Shown piece after piece: positions 5,181-8,854 of a DNA stretch of 8,854 nt. The stretch comes from Bacillota bacterium (GTDB lineage: Bacteria > Bacillota > Clostridia > DSM-8532). The DNA lies in NCBI GenBank assembly GCA_023410885.1, contig JAEYPI010000210.1:1-8854 (forward strand). Reading direction: 5' to 3'. A program made the translations under genes and the position numbers. Each line of letters begins with the position of its first letter. Within the stretch, counting starts at the first letter, position 1. The notes beneath the pieces were generated by a model, which did no database searches, was not told the origin of the DNA, and saw nothing but the letters and a program-made list of their open reading frames with translations.

Positions 5181-6593
5181 ATGATTAAATTTGGTACGGG
5201 TGGTTTCAGAGCTATTATTGGAGAGGATTTTACAAGGGCCAATCTGGAGCTTTTATGTCAGGGCCTTGCCAACAAAATCAAACGTGAGCAGGTTCAGCAT
5301 TACCCCATCATTCTTGGGTATGACAGACGATTTATGTCGGTGACGGCATCAAAATGGTGCGCACAGGTTCTAGCCGGAAACGGTCTCGAAGTACAGGTGA
5401 TTCCTGAGCAGGCCCCAACCCCTCTGATCATGTTTGCCATTCAAAACAGTGGGACAAAATACGGCCTTGCCATCACAGCAAGCCATAATCCTGCTGAATA
5501 TAATGGTGTCAAGCTGTTTACCGAGGGTGGAAGGGATGCTTCTGCTGAGTTTACAGCGGAGCTTGAACAGGAAATTAATCAAGTCACCCCTCAGGATGTC
5601 CAATGGATGGATTATGAAAAGGGGCGGGGAGTGGGTCTGATTAAGGAAATCAACCCGCGGAACCAATATATTGACAATATTCTGTCCATTCTCGATCTGG
5701 ACACCATCAAGGAGCGGCAACCTAAAATACTGCTCGACCCGATGTTTGGCGTAGGGAAGACCTCTCTTCAAACCATACTCATCACAAGCCGATGTAACAT
5801 AGATGTGATCAATGACCGCCATGACCCGCTATTCGGAGGAAGACTGCCTGCTCCGACTAACGACACCCTAAGAAGGCTTAGCCTTATGGTAGTGGAAGGC
5901 GGGTATGATCTTGGAATCGGCACAGACGGTGATGCTGACCGAATTGGCCTTATCGACCATAGGGGCCAGTTCATCCACCCCAATAATATCCTTGTTCTGC
6001 TGTACTATTACCTTCATGAATATAAAAAGTGGAAGGGACCTGTGGTCCGTAACATCGCCACTACCCACCTGCTCGACAGGCTGGCTGAGAGCTTCGGAGA
6101 AGTATGCTACGAGGTTCCTGTGGGCTTTAAGCATATCTCTTCGAAAATGGATGAAGCCGATGCATTGATTGGGGGAGAGAGCTCTGGCGGCTTGACGGTA
6201 CGCGGTCATATCCACGGCAAGGACGGCATTTATGCGGCCGCTTTGCTCGTTGAGATGATGTGTGTCATGGGTAAGCCTCTGTCCGAGATTCTGGCAGATA
6301 TCCAGAGTGAGTTTGGCACTTATGAAATGTGTGAGTTCGACACCAAGTTCAGTCTTGACAAAAAGCAGGAGCTGCAAGATATTTTATTCATACAAAAAAG
6401 ACTGCCGGATTTCCCCGAGGCAGTCGAAAAGGTATCTTATTTAGATGGCTGTAAGGTATATTTTAAAAACGGGGGCTGGATCATCTGCCGTTTCTCCGGC
6501 ACCGAGCCACTGATTCGGATTTTCTGCGAACAGCCCACTGAGGAACAGGCCAAGGCCTTTATACAACTGATGAAGGATTTTCTAGGGCTGTAG
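5181..6593 (+). CDS. Phosphoglucomutase/phosphomannomutase family protein (alpha-D-phosphohexomutase)
   Basis: The 470-residue protein starts at ATG 5181 with GAGAGGG six bases upstream; the frame stays open further upstream, but that part overlaps the PHP gene and lacks its own signal. The four hallmark loops of alpha-D-phosphohexomutases are intact: T-A-S-H-N-P (99-104) with the phospho-accepting Ser101; the magnesium loop D-G-D-A-D-R (249-254); the sugar-recognition loop G-G-E-S-S-G-G (331-337); and the phosphate-binding loop R-F-S-G-T-E-P (437-443) in domain 4. The N-terminal F-G-T-G-G-F-R-A (4-11) fits domain 1. It interconverts hexose 1- and 6-phosphates in the cytoplasm. The E-S-S sugar loop differs from the E-M-S usual in mannose- and glucose-specific enzymes and the E-x-S-G-H form, so specificity is uncertain. 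Length fits the family (about 450-500). It is probably co-transcribed with the PHP phosphoesterase gene. Confidence 0.9.
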   Translation: MIKFGTGGFRAIIGEDFTRANLELLCQGLANKIKREQVQHYPIILGYDRRFMSVTASKWCAQVLAGNGLEVQVIPEQAPTPLIMFAIQNSGTKYGLAITASHNPAEYNGVKLFTEGGRDASAEFTAELEQEINQVTPQDVQWMDYEKGRGVGLIKEINPRNQYIDNILSILDLDTIKERQPKILLDPMFGVGKTSLQTILITSRCNIDVINDRHDPLFGGRLPAPTNDTLRRLSLMVVEGGYDLGIGTDGDADRIGLIDHRGQFIHPNNILVLLYYYLHEYKKWKGPVVRNIATTHLLDRLAESFGEVCYEVPVGFKHISSKMDEADALIGGESSGGLTVRGHIHGKDGIYAAALLVEMMCVMGKPLSEILADIQSEFGTYEMCEFDTKFSLDKKQELQDILFIQKRLPDFPEAVEKVSYLDGCKVYFKNGGWIICRFSGTEPLIRIFCEQPTEEQAKAFIQLMKDFLGL

Positions 6594-6643
6594 CAGTTGT
6601 GCCCCGTGGGTGTCAAAAAGTTTATCATCCTGCGACTATTTCT

Positions 6644-6669
6644 CATGGATACCCCCCATGCTTGTTTTT
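6644..6669 (+). terminator. Weak candidate terminator after the phosphohexomutase gene
   Basis: CATGG (6644-6648) and CCATG (6656-6660) form a five-bp stem with a seven-base loop, followed by CTTGTTTTT. It lies about 50 bases after the TAG. The stem is short, so efficiency is doubtful; no better hairpin was seen before the AT-rich region. Confidence 0.3.
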
Positions 6670-6940
6670 ACATGCCTATTATTCCCAGAAAACATTTAAA
6701 TAATTTAAAACCATTCCTATTAATTATATGAAAATATATCTCTAAAATCTTTGGAAGAGCATTTCTTTACGACAAAAATGCAAAATGAAATATTATTGAA
6801 AACAGTCCACATCAAAAGAATATTTTACATTATATAGTAAAAAATTATACTCATTTAGTAAAATTTTTGTATTTATATCTTTGTTTTTTTTTATTAGAAT
6901 GAGAATGAAAGTTATCACTTAAATAAATATTTTTAATAAT

Positions 6941-6968
6941 ATTAGTCAAAAGTCTAATCGGATATAAT
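6941..6968 (+). promoter_or_regulatory. Candidate operator dyad next to a perfect TATAAT box
   Basis: ATTAG (6941-6945) and CTAAT (6954-6958) form an 18-bp imperfect palindrome that also pairs C/G inside. Four bases later comes an exact TATAAT (6963-6968). The dyad would cover the -35 side of a promoter using that -10, and no consensus -35 is present, as expected for a regulated promoter. The transcript would have a leader of about 330 bases before the GH16 start. In such AT-rich DNA a TATAAT can arise by chance. Confidence 0.3.
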
Positions 6969-7059
6969 TTGTTTTACAAAATCGCATTAATAATTATTCC
7001 CAAGAAAATTGAATAAATAGAGTATTCATGTTCAACTGAATGGTCTGTAAAGAAAACTT

Positions 7060-7132
7060 GGCTTGAGTCAGGCCTTATGTGCGCTGGCGGAAGCCTAGTT
7101 GAACTTATACTTTCATAAATTGCAACTAAGCC
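7060..7132 (+). ncRNA. Candidate structured leader RNA (compact three-way junction) upstream of the GH16 gene
   Basis: Three perfect short helices nest without gaps. P1 is GGCTT (7060-7064) with AAGCC (7128-7132). P2 is AGGC (7070-7073) with GCCT (7093-7096), extendable past a C-A mismatch. P3 is AGTTG (7097-7101) with CAACT (7123-7127). P2's 3' strand touches P3's 5' strand, and P3's 3' strand touches P1, leaving only GAGTC (7065-7069) as a junction strand, a shape seen in small riboswitches and cis-acting RNAs. It matches no riboswitch consensus I know. The helices are short (4-5 bp), so chance is possible. Confidence 0.3.
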
Positions 7133-7187
7133 CGCTCGATTCTCTAACAAAGATTGCTAATGTAGAATTGGAGGTGTTGCTATTTGA

Positions 7188-7271
7188 ATGTATTTATTAA
7201 AGACCATTTGGGTTGATGGACGGATACAGTCTGCATTTCCTAAAGGCCTGATTATCAGAGTAGGTTGGTAA
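7188..7271 (+). CDS. Candidate 27-residue leader peptide before the GH16 gene
   Basis: A near-perfect ribosome binding site GGAGGTG (7170-7176) stands with no long gene after it. Eleven bases downstream ATG (7188-7190) opens M-Y-L-L-K-T-I-W-V-D-G-R-I-Q-S-A-F-P-K-G and runs to TAA at 7269-7271. Alternatively TTG at 7184, at the better spacing of seven bases, opens a 10-codon frame ending at 7216. Both lie between the candidate structured RNA and the GH16 ribosome binding site, so a translated leader controlling the downstream gene is conceivable. No homology is recognised. Confidence 0.25.
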   Translation: MYLLKTIWVDGRIQSAFPKGLIIRVGW

Positions 7272-7305
7272 TTCTTTAATAGTTTAATGAAAGTGAGGAA
7301 TCTGT

Positions 7306-8841
7306 ATGTTAAAAAGTAAAAAAATGTTGATTTTTATGGTTGTTCTTACTCTATTATCATCATTGTTTTTAACATCCTTGCTACCTGCTGAAACAGCATC
7401 TGCTGCTACTTGGAATCTTGTATGGTATGATGAATTTGATGGAACTACGTTAAATACTTCAAATTGGGTTTATGATGTCGGAACTGGACCCAACGGTGAC
7501 GGATGGGGGAATAACGAGCTACAATACTATACAAATCGAACTCAGAATGTTGCTGTTACAGGCGGAAATCTGGAAATTACAGCATTACAAGAATCCTATG
7601 GTGGCAGGAATTATACCTCAGGCCGTATTAAGACTCTAGGTAAGCAAGCGTGGACTTATGGAAAAATTGAAGCGAGAATAAAGCTTCCTACGGGACAAGG
7701 AGTTTGGCCTGCTTTCTGGATGCTAGGCAGTAATTTCCCTACAGCAGGCTGGCCCCAATGTGGTGAAATAGATATTATGGAACATGTAAATACCGAGGGC
7801 GTAACTCATGGAACCATACATTGGGATTATAACGGATATCAATATTATGGCGGTTCATCCTCAACTCTTGATTTTACACAATACCATATTTATAGCATTG
7901 AATGGAATGCCAGCTCTATAAAGTGGTTTATAGATGGAGCTCAGTTCTGGGAGGCAAATATAGCCAACAGTATTAACGGAACAGACGAATTCCATAAGCC
8001 GTTCTTCATTCTTCTCAATCTGGCAATAGGAGGCAACTGGCCTGGAAGTCCTAATAGCAGTACTATTCTCCCTGCAAAAATGTATGTTGACTATGTACGT
8101 GTATACCAAGATGGCGGAACTACAACGCAGGTGGCAACACCGACCTTCAGCCCTGCAGGTGGCACCTATTCTACTGCACAAACTGTATCCATCTCCTGTG
8201 CAACCAGTGGTGCAACTATACGGTATACAACTGACGGTTCTACGCCAACAGCCTCATCAGCAGTATATTCATCTCCCATCACAGTATCAAGTACCCAGAC
8301 AATCAAGGCCTACGCCGTAAAGAGTGGATTAACTGACTCGGCTGTAGCAACTGCAGCCTACACCATTTCCAGCGGTAGCTCGCCAACTACTTGGTACTTG
8401 TTTAATACGGCTGTAAGCGGAGCAACTCCTGCCGGCCAAAACATGCAGACTGCCAACAGCTCTGTTACCGGATGGCAGCCAATAAAAACCGTCAATACAA
8501 CAGCAGCCTACTGGTATGCTCCAGCAGAGACTAAAACCTATGCAGCCGGTACCTGGAACTTTACTTTATGGACAAACAGTCCTGGAGCTTCAAGTAACAT
8601 AAAAGTTGAATTGTATAAGGTAAATGCAAACGGTGGCAGTGCAGTGCTCATTGGTTCTCAGACAAAGGATATCAATACGACAGGCACTGGAAATCATTCT
8701 TCCACATATACATTTACTACTACAGCTGCAACTGCATTAAGCAACCAGCGCTTGATGGTAAAAATAACGAAGACCTCAGGGGCTGATGCCACTATGGCCT
8801 ATAATACAAATGACTTCCCAACTAGATTGGTTACTCCATAA
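7306..8841 (+). CDS. Secreted GH16 endo-beta-1,3-glucanase (laminarinase type) with two C-terminal accessory modules
   Basis: The 511-residue precursor starts at ATG 7306 behind GTGAGGA. Residues 1-33 are a Sec signal peptide (Lys-rich start, hydrophobic core, A-S-A cleavage motif at 31-33). Residues about 36-267 are a glycoside hydrolase family 16 beta-jelly-roll: W-Y-D-E-F-D-G near 40, W-P-A-F-W-M-L-G (134-141), catalytic G-E-I-D-I-M-E-H-V (153-161) with nucleophile Glu154, Asp156 and acid/base Glu159, and N-L-A-I-G-G-N-W-P-G (238-247). The methionine inserted in E-I-D-I-M-E marks the laminarinase-type subfamily and not the lichenase type. Residues about 275-354 form a chitobiase C-terminal/Fn3-associated-type repeat (A-T-P-T-F-S-P-A-G-G-T-Y, I-R-Y-T-T-D-G-S-T-P-T, I-K-A-Y-A-V-K-S-G). 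After an S-S-G-S-S-P linker comes a 150-residue Thr/Asn/Ser-rich beta module of no named family. No dockerin, S-layer domain or sortase motif is seen, so the enzyme is probably free outside the cell. The product reaches a true stop 13 bases before the window's end. Confidence 0.92.
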   Translation: MLKSKKMLIFMVVLTLLSSLFLTSLLPAETASAATWNLVWYDEFDGTTLNTSNWVYDVGTGPNGDGWGNNELQYYTNRTQNVAVTGGNLEITALQESYGGRNYTSGRIKTLGKQAWTYGKIEARIKLPTGQGVWPAFWMLGSNFPTAGWPQCGEIDIMEHVNTEGVTHGTIHWDYNGYQYYGGSSSTLDFTQYHIYSIEWNASSIKWFIDGAQFWEANIANSINGTDEFHKPFFILLNLAIGGNWPGSPNSSTILPAKMYVDYVRVYQDGGTTTQVATPTFSPAGGTYSTAQTVSISCATSGATIRYTTDGSTPTASSAVYSSPITVSSTQTIKAYAVKSGLTDSAVATAAYTISSGSSPTTWYLFNTAVSGATPAGQNMQTANSSVTGWQPIKTVNTTAAYWYAPAETKTYAAGTWNFTLWTNSPGASSNIKVELYKVNANGGSAVLIGSQTKDINTTGTGNHSSTYTFTTTAATALSNQRLMVKITKTSGADATMAYNTNDFPTRLVTP

Positions 8842-8854
8842 TATTTTTAAGAGC

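Larger units (their letters stand above)
6594..7059. other. Long AT-rich intergenic region upstream of the GH16 gene
   Basis: No plausible gene is present on either strand. The stretch from about 6700 to 7020 is very AT-rich, with poly-T and poly-A tracts (for example the T run near 6885-6893) that may cause intrinsic curvature. A dyad TTTTAC (6823-6828) / GTAAAA (6837-6842) has an eight-base spacer, and a second AGTAAAA copy lies about 20 bases later, forming an operator-like cluster. Further regulatory candidates at 6941-6968 are listed separately. The abrupt change from the G+C-richer mutase gene is visible by eye. Confidence 0.5.

Noticed and set aside
5370..6377. Several long minus-strand ORFs inside the mutase gene
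   Set aside because: All are shadows of a gene with intact catalytic loops; long antisense frames are common in G+C-richer coding DNA.
6895..6925. Possible Fur-type iron box in the AT-rich region
   Set aside because: Repeated GAATGA and TTATCA pieces are only loosely similar to the Fur palindrome and do not form a proper inverted repeat.
6969..6996. TTGTTT and TAATTA as a second GH16 promoter
   Set aside because: The -10 match is poor and such pairs are expected by chance in this AT-rich DNA.
7861..8320. Minus- and plus-strand ORFs inside the GH16 gene
   Set aside because: They are out-of-frame shadows of the GH16 coding sequence.
1..8854. tRNA, rRNA, CRISPR array, intact insertion sequence or attachment site
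   Set aside because: No cloverleaf, regularly spaced repeats, intact transposase or integrase, or flanking duplications were found by eye.

Overview
The window is a stretch of chromosome from a low-GC Gram-positive bacterium, most likely an anaerobic, polysaccharide-degrading member of the Clostridia. The evidence is AT-rich intergenic DNA, strong AGGAG-type ribosome binding sites, GTG starts, Fe-S and flavin redox genes, and a secreted multidomain glycoside hydrolase without a dockerin. The species cannot be named from the sequence alone.

Layout. (1) 1-287, plus: the 3' end of a dihydrodipicolinate-synthase/N-acetylneuraminate-lyase family gene, followed by a perfect 17-bp inverted repeat that reads as a bidirectional terminator. 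(2) About 424-654, minus: a decayed C-terminal remnant of an IS256-family (Mutator) transposase with an in-frame stop. (3) 647-3856, minus: an accessory group of small redox-related genes. In transcription order these are a 12-codon leader ORF, a conserved-looking gene of unknown function whose true start seems to be a non-standard ATA, a QueG-like 4Fe-4S protein, a four-helix membrane protein with its own extended -10 promoter, and two translationally coupled flavodoxin-fold proteins. (4) 3857-4402: no confident gene, but the last ~200 bases hold three successive inverted repeats and two short overlapping ORFs. (5) 4403-6593, plus: a PHP-family metal-dependent phosphoesterase followed by a phosphoglucomutase/phosphomannomutase, visibly richer in G+C than the flanks. 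(6) 6594-7305: a long AT-rich region with dyads, a TATAAT box, a compact candidate three-way-junction RNA and a short leader ORF. (7) 7306-8841, plus: a secreted GH16 laminarinase-type beta-glucanase with a chitobiase/Fn3-associated-type module and an unnamed C-terminal beta-rich module.

How the genes may work together. The minus-strand group has the look of a small electron-transfer cassette: a 4Fe-4S donor and two flavodoxin-fold partners, one carrying the phosphate-loop motif and the other a compact cysteine cluster like that of iron-sulfur flavoproteins. The PHP/phosphohexomutase pair probably acts on sugar phosphates. The GH16 enzyme would release beta-glucan oligosaccharides outside the cell, and its ~700-base upstream region suggests regulated expression. 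No tRNA, rRNA or CRISPR array was seen. The items that most reward a second look are the GH16 leader, the structured region before the PHP gene, the ATA-start gene and the split-motif flavodoxin pair.
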